This document shows, one piece after another, positions 1 through 10,199 of a DNA stretch of 64,000 nucleotides. The position numbers were made by a program, and so were the translations under genes. A model generated the notes under the pieces. It saw only the letters and a list, made by a program, of their open reading frames with translations, had not been told where the DNA came from and did no database searches. How positions within the stretch are numbered: position 1 is the first letter of the stretch; each line of letters starts with the position of its first letter. The DNA comes from Sabethes cyaneus (lineage: Eukaryota; Arthropoda; Insecta; Diptera; Culicidae), in assembly GCF_943734655.1 (NCBI RefSeq), contig NC_071355.1, positions 94,681,449-94,745,448 of the forward strand, in the 5' to 3' direction.

Positions 1-280
1 AGGACCCCTCCCCACTTTAAGAGGAGGGGCTCCTGTACAAATGAAATACAAATTTCCTCATAACTCGAGAACTAATCAAGCGAATTGAACCAAATTTGGC
101 ATATGTGTGTTTTTGGAGACAATTTTTTTGTTGCCGGTGACCCGCCGTCGGAAGCGCCGCCCACTGGGGGGCTTGCAAAACTCGAGATAGTGACAAAGAT
201 CATCCGAGATTCATGATTTATATTTATGTACAACACAGGTTAATTTGTGGCAATACGAAGTTTGTCGGGTCAGCTAGTAA
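1..280. repeat. Dispersed repeat, possible Helitron-like 3' end
   Basis: The segment opens with a GC-rich hairpin (CCCCTCC at about 5-11 pairing with GGAGGGG near 29). It ends near 272 in CGGGTCAGCTAG followed by T, a CTAG-T ending of the kind Helitrons leave. A stretch near 88-118 (ACCAAATTTGGCA, then GTTTTTGGAG) recurs at about 18040-18075. No Rep or helicase coding is visible, so the Helitron label is a guess; the repeat status is better supported. Confidence 0.3.
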
Positions 281-689
281 TGAATAAAATATAGCTGTAC
301 AACGATAATCATCTATTTTTCAAATCGATTTTCGGGATTTGAGGCAGGAAAATCACTTGAAGTACGCTTTACACTTGATTTTATTGAAAGTGATTTTCTT
401 AGCAAATTGCTAATGACACAGCAAATAAACACGGAAATCCGATAGGCTTTTACAGTTTGATTTTTATTAATTGTATTTCGTGGCCTACTGCCCAAGTTTT
501 GACATCGATATAATGCTAATAAAAAACGGCTCTGGACCTGTTACTAATATTTTGCATTTAGACTGTTTTAATACATATATTGAAGCAAATTCTATTAGGT
601 GTACGGATTTCGAAGCTGTACGGAATTCGATACCGCATGGTATATCAGACTGAACACTGAACACTGTGCATGCACTGGTAAGAAGAGTC

Positions 690-800
690 AGATTCATCTC
701 GTGGCAAAAATTAAGCAGTGCAAGAAACAATTATTTTGAAAAACTAAAAATAAAGTTTGGACTGTGTTTACGCGTGACGAACATGGTCCGTAATCCTATC
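690..800 (+). repeat. Fragment of a dispersed repeat shared with 19170-19395 and 20828-21070
   Basis: The stretch with GATTCATCTCGTGGCAAAAA and, 60 bases later, GTGTTTACGCGTGACGAA matches, with gaps and substitutions, the + strand of 19290-19395 and the reverse complement of 20828-20960. Short frames over it (471-905) have no recognisable product and are taken as chance. Confidence 0.4.
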
Positions 801-904
801 ATTACGAATTTCAACAGTATGTTTTTTTTTTGTTTACAGCACCCGTTTGTTTTTGTACTTTTGGCAAATCAAGTAGGCAAGATCAACCGAAAAAGTATAG
901 AGTA

Positions 905-1024
905 AAGGCCCAAGCACAATGCATACGGATTTTACTACGTTGCGGATATTTGACAGAAAACCCATGGAAAAACTGTCAAATTGCCGCAACGTAGTAAAAT
1001 CCGTATGCATTGTGTCTGGACCTT
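905..1024. mobile_element. 120-bp fold-back MITE
   Basis: The left arm (905-956) and right arm (973-1024) are near-perfect inverted complements. The left begins AAGGCCCAAGCACAATGCAT and the right ends ATGCATTGTGTCTGGACCTT. Only about 16 bases separate the arms, so the unit is almost all stem. There is no coding capacity. It is typical of a short non-autonomous DNA transposon; the superfamily is not identifiable. Confidence 0.75.
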
Positions 1025-3008
1025 AAATTGCCTTTGCCGCAATCAAACACACTGCCGTCATATTCAGCACATAAATAGCTTTCTTAAGACGTAAAAAGAA
1101 CGATTTTATTTCAGCGAAATCTAGAGAAATTGTCTTTTATAAATCTGTTTATCGACAAAACTAGGATAAAATGGTCTTTGTTTGGCCAAAACTTTTAGTA
1201 CAGGATACATGCCGGGAACAAGCACGACGTTTCACTCGATAGACAGAATTACTTTAGAATTAAAATCTGTGCTAACGATGATGGAAAGATACCATATCAT
1301 ATCATCACATTTAGTATTATTTTTGGAATTAGGCTTTACAGTATATTTTCAACAATTTTTATTCGATTGCTTATTGTTAATTTTTCCTTTTTTCACTAGA
1401 ATTTTATCATCTAGAATTTTATTGCTTTCTCCAACTATAGAAAAAATCACACTAAATTTTTAGTTGAGTTCTTTTTTTAATCGCTATACTCCAGTATATT
1501 ACACTTAAAAACCTATAATATCAGGATAATAGGAAGTCCATAGATCTAGACTGTTTTGTAAATGGCACATCTTCAGGCTATTTTCTTTCAAACTGCTTGG
1601 CGATAATACATAAAATCTATAAGTCTATCGATTGCTATAACATAAGTTTGATAAATTTTTAGCTCTTAACGATCCAGACTGTTAAGCTGAATAAAATGCG
1701 TTGATTTGATATTTCGAGAGGAAATACACATACGTTACGAATAGTGATGCCTGATTTGTCAAACTGTTCAATTATCAATCAATTGTCATTGTCACTGCGT
1801 GTTCAATTTTAAGTTTGTCAATTTTAACCGTATACCAACTGATTTTCAACCGAACTTATTTGTGTTGAGGGAGTCAGAATGTTGCCTTCATAAACGAGCG
1901 ATCAACGGACATCACTAGCAACAAAACGGTAGTCGTCGGATAGAAAACAAGATATGACGATACTTATCTTTTCTACTTTAGCTTCTTCCCCTAGGAAGGA
2001 ACGATTGACGCCCTTCATCAGTAAACCGTCCGTGGTTCATTGTGGCTGGGCCGGATAGACAGAGAAGGAGCCGGCTTGGCAGCCAGATAAACTACTCGAC
2101 TCGTACCGTGACGAACGCCAAGTTGTGGTACGCTCCACCAGCAAACTTCGGAGAAAGAAGAATGTAATAATAATGCTATCATTAAAGTTATGAATTGAAC
2201 GGTAGCTGATTTATAAGAAAAAGCATCTGTCAAAACAAAATAATAATAATAATAATAATAATAACGATAATATTCATCAACACACATTTATATAGAGAAC
2301 TTATTCTTCTTGTTTCATTGTTTCTCAACTCACTCTCTCTATCTGACGTATCACAATCTCGAACATCTGCAGACGATATTTATTTATCCTGGGGTGTTTA
2401 GTTAAGTGAAGCAACAAAAGAGATTTTATCGTCATTTCCATTAGTGTTACGTGGAGTGATACACTTTGTGTGACACATCCTGTCAATCGGGACTTGGGGT
2501 ACAAATGGAAGTAATATGTACCTACTGTCTCCATTTTAAAAATGATTTTCGAATCATTTGAAAATGTGCAGCAATTTTACAGTAAACACGTGTTTTTCGT
2601 ATTTTTTCTGTTTATGTACTGATAATATGAAACGCATGCATCCCCCACCAATGATAGTTAGGTTTGAATACAATATCGTGCATTTAGGCTGGATATCATC
2701 CTCGATTAATCGTTGCTTATAATTGAGCGAATTTCGATATCGTATATTTGGCATATTTTGCCCGTTATGGGATATCATTACCTGAGTGCTAATTTTTCAA
2801 ACCCGATAAAACCCGCTAGGACCGCTTGACCGATATCACTAACCATAAAGCCACGCTGGGCGTTGGGATACGTGGATAAGGTATTCTATAATAATATCAT
2901 AATGTTGTTGGAAACCGCAATCTTTTATAGATTTCTCAGGAGAAGGATGAATTAATCGTTTGGTTCAAACACGCGTTGTCGATTTCTGGGATTTCAAAAG
3001 CATTAAAA
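1025..3008. other. Unannotated interval with an AAT microsatellite
   Basis: AT-rich sequence with short chance frames on both strands. The only clear feature is an (AAT)n tract at about 2239-2264, which creates a poly-Tyr run in a - strand frame. I see no gene, RNA or transposon end here. Confidence 0.5.
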
Positions 3009-3009
3009 C

Positions 3010-3110
3010 GCTCAAAACAAAAGATATGTTCACAAAATTTTATCATTGCATTCTTTGCGTCTGTCAGCACACAATGATAGATTTTTGTGAACATATCTTT
3101 TGTTTTGAGC
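3010..3110. mobile_element. 101-bp fold-back MITE
   Basis: The left arm starts GCTCAAAACAAAAGATATGT and continues to TATCATTG. The right arm is its inverted complement and ends ACATATCTTTTGTTTTGAGC at 3110. A 20-30 base loop separates them. It is non-coding and its family is unknown. Confidence 0.7.
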
Positions 3111-3603
3111 ATAAAAGCTGCAAAAATCACGTGTTGAAACGTGTTGGCACGTGTTTGAAACTCAACGGGAAATGAGCGGTCATAAACTTTTCGTCAGACA
3201 GCCCAATTCTGGAAGCAGTTTTTGGACCTAAAATAGGGGCTCTGATTTTAAACAGGTATTCACTGCATTCTTCTTGCTAATCTTAGCACAGAGATTATAT
3301 TTTCATGAACAGAATTTTTTCTTTGGAAATTCTCAAAAATGAATGACGACTCATTTCTCCTCAATGTTCATAGGCCGTCGAAAGTTTATAAAAAAATGAC
3401 GTTCTAAAATGATTCCAATGTAGATATATGCATGGAGAAGGCCGATTAATGGTAACAATTTTACATTGTAGACGACCGGGGTAACGGACGTATCATAGAT
3501 ATCCTTCACTGTTGAATTTAGTTCTATGCGAAGTTTCCGAACCTATTATTCTCGAACAAAACACAACGATTATGCAGCGAGAGAATATTCCTACCAATAA
3601 TTA

Positions 3604-3783
3604 TATACGGTACGGGAGGATATTTTCGGCCTGTGTCTAAATTCAGCCTATTTTCCTTTTCTCTTGCTAATAAAAATAATTTGCCGACAGACAATTTTAA
3701 TATGTTATAACTATTTTTTCAAGACTGTAAGTAATGTACTGTTTTACCTGTGTTATAGTATATAACAAATGTTTAGAAATTGG
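3604..3783. mobile_element. Partial copy of the inverted-repeat element seen whole at 19895-20132
   Basis: The left terminal motif (TATACGGTACGGGAGGATAT) and the following segment (GGCCTGTGTCTAAATTCAGC) match the left half of the complete copy at 19895. The right end of the element was not found, so this is a truncated copy. Confidence 0.5.
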
Positions 3784-3804
3784 TCGAAAAACATGAAGTT
3801 GATC

Positions 3805-3912
3805 CGAGACCCGGAGACTCTAACAGCTGACTGTAAAGTCTATCGTATAAAAACAGAAAAGGTCAAGTTTCTATAACGGAATGTAGCACCTAGGCTTTGC
3901 TTTTTTATACCA
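3805..3912 (+). mobile_element. SINE 3'-tail fragment
   Basis: The segment with CTAACAGCTGACTGTAAAGTC, then AAGGTCAAGTTTCTATA, then ATGTAGCACCTAGGCTTTGC recurs at 27045-27150 and, in part, at 41830-41885. The upstream part also matches the tail of the tRNA-headed copies at 4085-4270 and 41390-41575, so these are pieces of one SINE family. Only the tail is present here. Confidence 0.5.
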
Positions 3913-4084
3913 ATCGAATAATAAAAGATGCAGCAATTGTATAGTAAACAGTATTTCCCTCGAGTAAAAATAGTAACTGCTTGGGGCGCCACTTTGAGGG
4001 GGGCGCCATTTCGGCTGCATGTAACGCCAAAATAGATAAATCACCTTATTAAATAAATCAAACGAGCAAAACCTTGGGCTCAAA

Positions 4085-4270
4085 CATCTTTCTAAGAATG
4101 GACCCTTCTTTATCGACAGACTTCGCGGTCGGCTGTTAGAGTATGAGATAGTTACGCGGCTAGTGCAAATATCCTACTAACTCTATCTAGCAGCACAACT
4201 CAGCCGAGATTCGAACATACGACGCCTGGATTTTTAGACCAGCATCGTACCTCTAAAGTAACTGGTCGGT
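4085..4270 (-). mobile_element. tRNA-derived SINE
   Basis: Read on the - strand, the copy starts with a tRNA-like head. An A-box-like stretch (TTTAGAGGTACGATGCTGG) is followed by a B box, TGTTCGAATCTC, complementary to 4206-4217. The body runs on to GTCTGTCGATAAAG. The same arrangement occurs at 41390-41575. A and B boxes are the internal RNA polymerase III promoter of tRNAs and tRNA-SINEs. The anticodon region does not fold as a normal tRNA, so this is not a tRNA gene. Confidence 0.6.
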
Positions 4271-4299
4271 TATTAAATAAATCAATTGTTAATAAAATA

Positions 4300-4600
4300 A
4301 GTTGCTCCTTCTCCTCCTCCATCAGCATGGAGACGGGGTGGCTCGTGCCGTACCAAGCATTTCTCAGTGAAGATTTCTCGATCCTGGGCTGCTCGCCGCC
4401 AATTCATTGAGCGTCTCTATCCTGTTGCTAATGGGGCTCTTGAAGAGATTGCACTGTCATCCGGCATCCTTGTGACGCGGCCAGCTCACCGTAGTAACCC
4501 GACTTTCACCAGATGTACGAAGGGAATCCCTGCAAGCCTGCTGCTCGTGGCTTATCCGCCTGCTTCATTCTTCGTTTTCCGTTTGTGCTCCGCTAAAAAT
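4300..4600 (-). pseudogene. LINE (RTE-like) C-terminal remnant
   Basis: The - strand reads GLLR*AGRVTRMPDDSA, then about 20 residues later MNWRRAAQDREIF. Both are the conserved end of RTE/craniofacial-protein-like LINE reverse transcriptases (usual form R-W-x-GHV-x-RMP and NWRRAAQDR). Two in-frame stops are visible, one being TGA where Trp is expected. Only the C-terminal extension survives; no reverse-transcriptase core is present. The + strand frame of 88 codons over this place (4367-4633) is its shadow. Confidence 0.6.
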
Positions 4601-4655
4601 CCGGGTTACAGCGCTTCAAAATCCCAGTCTTGATTATTTGAATTGAAACATATTT

Positions 4656-5295
4656 CTAATCTAATCTAATCTCACACTAACGCAGCCAATTCTTGAAGGC
4701 ATCCTGGAAAATGACGATTACTTGAATCAATCATTTTTCTTGTCAACGGCCAGGCCAACTGCCGCAGAGAGAATTCCAAGAAATCAAGTGGAACCAGAAA
4801 AAATACCTAATTCCATTAAAATCCTTGAAGTCAAGGGGAAGGAAGAAAGTGTGGACCTCCCGTACCAAACGCTTCCTATATACATAGATAATTATTTATT
4901 TACAGACGTTGGTAGTATCTTTGCTAATAATGGTTAAGTGATACTCCAGACCCTCGGGGATGAACTAATGGCATTTAGACCAGAAGCCAGGCTGCAATTG
5001 GCCAAGGATATAGCGCCTTATTTCGCTCTCTAAAAATAGATTAGTTTGCCAAAAATATTAGTTTAAATCATATAATACTTGACTATAAAGTCTTGTGGTT
5101 TAATGGTTACCTAAAACTACATTTGTAAGGTTAGTAACTGAAAACCGCACGACCCCACACCTCCTAGCTTGGCTACTCAATTATAAAAATTGAATTATTT
5201 CCAGGTATGGCCACGTGGATGCGCTAGGTAGAGGCTTGGGATGGCTAGAGCTATGTTGGGCGCTTTTTCCTAGTTGCCTTCCCCATTTCATACCC
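4656..5295 (-). mobile_element. Retroposed repeat with (GATTA)n tail, copy 1
   Basis: About 640 bp here match 51231-51890 almost throughout. One edge is a (TAATC)n tract at 4656-4672, which on the - strand is a (GATTA)n 3' tail. The insertion is bracketed by a 22-bp direct repeat, TTATTTGAA.T.AAACATATTT, at 4634-4655 and 5296-5317 with two differences, as expected for a target-site duplication made by LINE machinery. The + strand holds a 71-codon frame (4722-4937), then TAA, then an in-frame stretch ending FRPEARLQLAKDIAPYFAL that resembles a BESS motif. The same stop is present in copy 2. Confidence 0.65.
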
Positions 5296-5894
5296 TTATT
5301 TGAACTAAAACATATTTGCAACAAAACTTAAAAACTGAAACACTCAAATAAAAAGCAAACATAAATGTGGTAGCAAAGTTGTATTGACGCTATCAGCAAC
5401 AATTCATCCCCGGGTAACCAATAAAATGCATTAACATAAGTCGTAAATCAACCATCTACTGGCATTCGTGGGATTTTTTACTGCACGTTGTTGTTTATTA
5501 GCTTTTTGACTGCATAACTGTTATAAATTGGCATCCATAATTCTATTCAAATTCTTCTTGTCAGTAATCAGCTGCAAATAAACAATGTCAGCACTAAAAG
5601 AGTGCGAGTAGTAAATTAGCCGAATATTTCGCCATTTTCATTTTGATTTTTTTTCTCAATATGTGCCCAATCGACTACAGCGCATTAGCGAAACAGAATT
5701 TAAAAAAGTAGTGCAAAGGTTAATTGTAGAGTTACGAGGTTTGTTCAAAAATTATAGCGAACTTTGAATTGTCGCGGGTTACGCATGTTCGATTTTCGAT
5801 CTTTTTGTAGCGTTATGTTGGTATTCATTAGCCTCACTGATGTTGACAATTTCGGCCATTCAGAATGTTCAGTCAGTTTTTGACAGCCATTGCG

Positions 5895-7138
5895 CGCCCA
5901 AGTAACAATTCTAAGTTTTATTACGTTCGTATAGTGGTTTTCATGAACAATTTTATAAAACCGCTTATAAAACTACACTCAAAAAAATCGACACGTCGCA
6001 TCCACGTGAAAAATCATGTAAACTTCTGTACAGCAACTTACGTGAACTTCATGTACCGGTTAATGGAAAAGTTGATAAAATTTACCGGGATCACAAGTAA
6101 ACTTGTTAGTATGAGTGCGTATTACCAACAATTCACGTGAATGTTACATGAAAAGTGTGATGGATGAGAATTACCTATGTTTTCACGTAAACTTGACGTG
6201 CTGATTTTTTTGAGTGTATGAGCTCCACCAGAACTTTCCGATGACCGCTATAAAACTGCCTTCTAACTAAGTGGCCCACTATCTTCTAAAGGTTTTCATA
6301 GCCGCTATAAGAATCAGGTCATAAGCTCAAGTAGTTGTATCACGCTCTGCTGAAAGCAGCAATAAAACCGGTTAAGCTTTCACTGCTTGATGGCCATCGC
6401 CATAATTAAATAAAGCTTTTCGCTTTTCGCCTCTGATGAAAGCTAAATAAGTTCGCCAGCATTATCAACTTGAAAATACATGCGCGAGCAGCAAAGTTAT
6501 AGTTTTGCTGTCAGATTATTCTTATCGATTTGGTTTAGGTATAGCTACCATAATAAAATATCTCATAGAATATTTCATAAATTTTAAGCAATTTCGTTGG
6601 TTTGCAGCATGTGCGCATTTAATTTCATCGTGCATATTGATGGATAAAATCAACGCGCCACTAAAATTTTGCAATTTTCGAAAACTGGTTGTTTTTAACA
6701 AAATAAATATATTCAGTTTGTCAATCTCAATTTCTAGCAAAATCATTTTAGTTGCTTCCTGTGGCTGGAAAACCGATTTATAACTTTCTTTGATGAATAA
6801 CGCTTTGCTTTGATGAATTTTTGTTTGCGAGCTAAAACAAAATACTAGAATATGGCAATATGGCCTCGCATAAAAAATGATTTTGGTGTTGAACTGCGGT
6901 ATTCTTCATAACGTGGTGCAGCCAACAAGTTTTAACGTGGTAATATAAGTAACCACAATTAATTTGCTTTGATAACAGTTTTATTATGGTTTTCTAGCTA
7001 GCTATAAGCGTGTTTGGACTTATATCCTTTCGGTATTGCACAATACCACAATAAAACCAGAGGTAATGATAAATACCGCAATAAAACCTTTAAAATATTC
7101 AAGTAAAACCTAGTGGCTTTAGAATTGTTACTTGGGCG
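5895..7138. mobile_element. Non-autonomous DNA transposon, CAAGTAACAATTC family, copy 1
   Basis: It has inverted termini of CGCCCAAGTAACAATTCTAA at both ends (20 bp identical). Inside, the stretch around 6320-6430 (ATAAGCTCAAG..GTATCACGCTCTGCTGAAA and GATGGCCATCGCCATAATTA) matches the reverse complement of 41020-41170, so a second copy lies there in the other orientation. It is inserted in the mariner 5' untranslated part and itself carries a smaller MITE at 5974-6218. Frames inside (6505-6783 and others) are AT-rich and unrecognisable. Confidence 0.7.
5974..6218. mobile_element. 245-bp MITE with CACTCAAAAAAAT termini
   Basis: The ends are TACACTCAAAAAAATCGACA and, on the right, CTGATTTTTTTGAGTGTA. 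The inverted repeats are flanked by TA on both sides. Internal copies of a CACGTGAA / TTCACGTAA motif recur several times. Termini and TA target suggest a Tc1/mariner-type non-autonomous element. It is nested within 5895-7138. Confidence 0.75.
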
Positions 7139-7182
7139 TGGACGTGTTTTAGCTTTTCTCAGATTTTGGTCTATTCCAAAAA

Positions 7183-7656
7183 ATGGATCATAGAATTTTT
7201 ATAAAATTTTGTGTAAAAAACAACTTGAAGTGCGCGGACGTATTCCAAATGTCGACTGTTGCATACGGCGAAGCTACTTTGGACAGAAGCAACGTTTATT
7301 GGTGGTACAAAATGTTCTCAGAGGGCCGAGAAGATGTGACAGAAATTGGCTTTTGCACCATGATAACGCTCCAGCTCAATTGCTCATGCATCATTACTTG
7401 TGTGCGAATTTTTGACCAAAAACAACACTTCAATAATGTTTCACCCATCGTTTTCCCCAGACCTGGCCCTCTGTGGCTTTTCTTTTTCCCAAAACTGAAG
7501 GGGCCCATGAAAGGACAACGTTACGCCACGATTCAGGAGATAACCACAGCAGCGAAGGAAGAGCTGAACAAGATCACAAAAATGATTGGAAAAATCGTTA
7601 TCACAATGTCTGATGGGGATTATTTTGAAGGGGACAAAATAGATATTCATGAATAA
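7183..7656 (+). pseudogene. mariner transposase remnant
   Basis: The N-terminal part reads RSNVYWWYKMFSEGREDV, the end of the mariner DNA-binding region (usual form VYRWYKRFKEGREDVEDD). It then jumps to HHDNAPAQLL in a second frame (7209-7415), and back to SPDLALCGFSFFPKLKGPMK-like sequence, the conserved HDNAPxH...SPDLAPxDFxLFPxLK block. The segment between, which carries the first catalytic Asp, is missing. The Asp of HDNAP and that of SPDLA remain. Frameshifts and the deletion rule out activity. Length is about 150 codons against roughly 340-350 in intact mariner transposases. Confidence 0.8.
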
Positions 7657-8199
7657 ATAAATAATTCTTGTAAAAACATGAAATTCGCGATACTTTTTGT
7701 ACAAACCTCGTAATTATTATTTACAATATTGTTGAAGAAACTATAGTTTTATATCTCGTTTTCACGGCACTATGGGGCTGTCATCCCATTCTACCAAAAA
7801 GAGCGCTCATTTTGCTCCCAAGGGGGTAGCAGTCCCATAGCGACATAAACCCAAATGATAAAATTATTCTTTCTTCTACAATATTATAAATAATAATTGA
7901 CTTTACAATTGCCCCTTACACTACTTTTTCGAACTCTGTTTCGCGGAGATGCTGTAAAAATCAAATGAGCATCTACTAAGCAAAAAATCGAATTCATTTC
8001 CAAAGTAGGAATCCTGAATAGTTTTCGAAAATTTCTTATTCTAATAATGGGTTTTAAGAAACCGTCAATGATGCAAGAGAAATTGCGATTAGCTGTTCAC
8101 AAATACATAGTATACTTTCAAATTTAGACTCGAACAGTTAAAGAAGCAACAAAATGCTTTCAGTTTTCTCTGTGATGTTGGAATCATAAAAGTAATCTT

Positions 8200-9230
8200 T
8201 TTCATCAGAATCTTTAAAATAGCTGCAAGAATCTTTATTCTTTATTGTTCTACAATTCTACTAATTATATCTTAAACTAATTTACATCTGCAATTAAAGT
8301 TTTTTATCTAGAATTGCTGACATTAAAAAATCGAACACATGATGTACTTCGTTAAACAATCTACAGCAATAATGTAAGGGGTTGTTCTGGCTATATTGAG
8401 TTCGATGAGCTGGAGTCCACAGAAACATACGAATCCGAAGAATTCGACGATAACTACGGTCGATAACGCCCATTAGCAGTTCGTAAACATTCAATCTCTG
8501 TGAGGTCCGTCTTCTTTCGGCAAGCGTACTAAGTTTCAACAGCCGATAACGATTTTCGTAAGCTGGCAGGTGTAAAGGGTCCTGCCAAGGCAAACGACGC
8601 AAGGCAAAACGTATGAAACAACGTTATACTTTTTCAATTTTTTCACACTGGTGCTGCGTATTTCAAAATATTTCGAACATTTCGAACAAGCATTTTTAAA
8701 CCGTAGAAATCATTGAAATCCTTGCTAATAAGCGTGACTCCCAGATCTTTGACCGAGCTACAACGTCTCATTTCGCGTGCGTTCATTAGATACTTGAAAT
8801 GTGGTGGGTTATGAAGGCGGGTGAAAGTTATTCTGGTACATTTTGATGCATTTACCTCCATACCGTTTATGAGGCACCAGTGAAAAGGCTATTCACATCA
8901 CGTTGTAAAACGTTGCGATCGAGAGCAGTTGCAACAGCACGAAAAATTTTGAGATCATCGGCATATAGTAACTTTTCGAACTCAAAATCACAAAAAGTTT
9001 ACAAAAAGTACTAAAATCAATGGGCCCAGGATATTGCCTTGTGGTACTCCAGAAGGTATATTGAAACAATACGATTAGGTTCCGTTCAGGCTCAAGAAAA
9101 CAGTGCGTTCGACTAATTAAGATAGCAGCCAGTCTTAAAGGTAATTTGACGAATAAGGCTAAGGATCCAACGTATTGTGATACTTTCATTATTTGTTTAT
9201 GGTTATAATCGATGAACGTGGAATTGAAAG
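8200..9230 (-). pseudogene. Jockey-type LINE reverse transcriptase, 5'-truncated
   Basis: Read on the - strand it gives SGVPQGNILGPLILVLF (RT motif B'), then EKLLYADDLKIFRAV (catalytic YADD, codons complementary to 8954-8965), then MEVNASKCTRITFTR, and near the end ALRRLPWQDPLHLPAYENR and FNEVHHVFDF. This order and these motifs are those of Jockey-group non-LTR elements of mosquitoes. At least three frame breaks and stops separate the blocks. The 3' end (8200-8290) has AATAAA-like AT-rich sequence. The endonuclease and ORF1 are absent, as in a typical dead 5'-truncated insertion. Confidence 0.8.
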
Positions 9231-9345
9231 GAAAATTGATGAAACTGCGACTAAATTCTAGAGGATTTGCGTGGAGCGATAAATTGACTGATTATGTTGT
9301 AATAATAAACTGAGAATAACTTACTTCTGCGAACGCAAAGATGCA

Positions 9346-10194
9346 TACCCGATCAGATATTATGGAGAAAATATTATGGAATTGTAGCTCCAGTTGATGT
9401 TTCTATCAAAGTGTGTTATAAATGTGATAGCAAATCTTGCGACAGAAGAAATGCTTTACAAAGAATCTATCTCGCACTGCTACTTATAACACGCTTTGTT
9501 ACATTTTGATTACAAAGCAGAGCAGAATGCTGGTTTTTCTAACTAACCTTGAAATAAACCAGATCAAATTACAGTAGGATTTCGAATTTGGCAACAAATG
9601 CGTGTCGCCTATGTTGCCAAAATCGAAACCGTGCCAAAATCGAGACCCTTTTTCGATATGAAAAAATTGAATGTAAATGCTTTAGAAATTGACTAAATAT
9701 CATTATTCAACGATTGCAACCATTTTCTGTTGAAAAAGTCCGCTAAGAGCTATCCGTCCGGTGCAAATAAGTTATTGGCACCCTGCGGTAAGGCGTAGTC
9801 CTACGGCAATAAAATTATTATTGTTCGAAACCACATGACTTTTTTCACGAACATACTGAGGGCATCATTTATTTGTCATTTAAATCATGTATGCAGAAAC
9901 TGATTGATATTTAAGCATATTTTTGGAAGTAAAATATCTTGTGTTACCAAAAACGAATACTTTTGTTGCCAAAATTGAGGCATGCCAAAATCGAACTATG
10001 CCAAAATCGAAATCCAACTGTAAATCATAATTTGCTATAATTGTGATATGTCTAGAGCGAATTTTGTTACAATTTTTGTTATTTCAACTACTAACGAGAC
10101 CAAGTTTTTAACAAAACGCAAAAAAAAATAAATAAAAAACTTGTTATTTAGAAGTCATCCTGTTATAAACTTGTTATTTTTATTTCAGCGGGTA
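9346..10194. mobile_element. MITE with TACCCG termini, split by a nested element
   Basis: The left edge TACCCGATCAGATATTATGG and right edge TTTTTATTTCAGCGGGTA are weakly inverted. Sequence on both sides of the nested element 9568-10022 shares GTTATAA/TTGTTATTT-rich composition. The ends resemble the better-preserved element at 16697-17393 (TACCCGAGCAA...). Confidence is limited by the short terminal match. Confidence 0.4.
9568..10022. mobile_element. 455-bp TA-flanked MITE with repeated GCCAAAATCGA motif
   Basis: The left end TTACAGTAGGATTTCGAATT and the right end, read inward, TTACAGTTGGATTTCGATTT give inverted repeats of about 25 bp. TA flanks CAGT on each side. The motif GCCAAAATCGA or a near variant occurs at least five times, clustered near both ends. 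CAGT ends with a TA target fit Tc1/pogo-type elements. It is non-coding. Confidence 0.75.
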
Positions 10195-10199
10195 TACGC

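Larger units (their letters stand above)
5735..7710 (+). mobile_element. mariner element, internally deleted and interrupted
   Basis: The terminal inverted repeats are CGAGGTTTGTTCAAAAATTA (left) and, read inward, CGAGGTTTGTACAAAAAGTA (right). Each is flanked by TA (5733-5734 and 7711-7712), the mariner target duplication. The transposase remnant lies at 7183-7656. Without the inserted sequence 5895-7138, only about 730 bp of mariner remains, so it is a defective copy. Confidence 0.8.
5678..7970. mobile_element. Hairpin MITE, split by a mariner insertion
   Basis: The outer arms match the hairpin element at 20349-20701. The left arm (to 5732: GAAACAGAATTTAAAAAAGT...TTGTAGAG) and right arm (7713-7970: ATTATTTACAATATTG...CTACTTTTTCGAACTCTG) are interrupted exactly where the mariner 5735-7710 sits. 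The centre (about 7765-7850) keeps AAAAAGAGCGCTC and the flanking inverted complement. It is non-coding. Removing the insertion restores colinearity with the intact copy. Confidence 0.65.

Noticed and set aside
2018..2287. Poly-Tyr protein frame on the - strand
   Set aside because: The Tyr run is the translation of the (AAT)n microsatellite.
4367..4633. 88-codon + strand frame
   Set aside because: The opposite strand encodes a recognisable LINE C-terminus, so this is its shadow.
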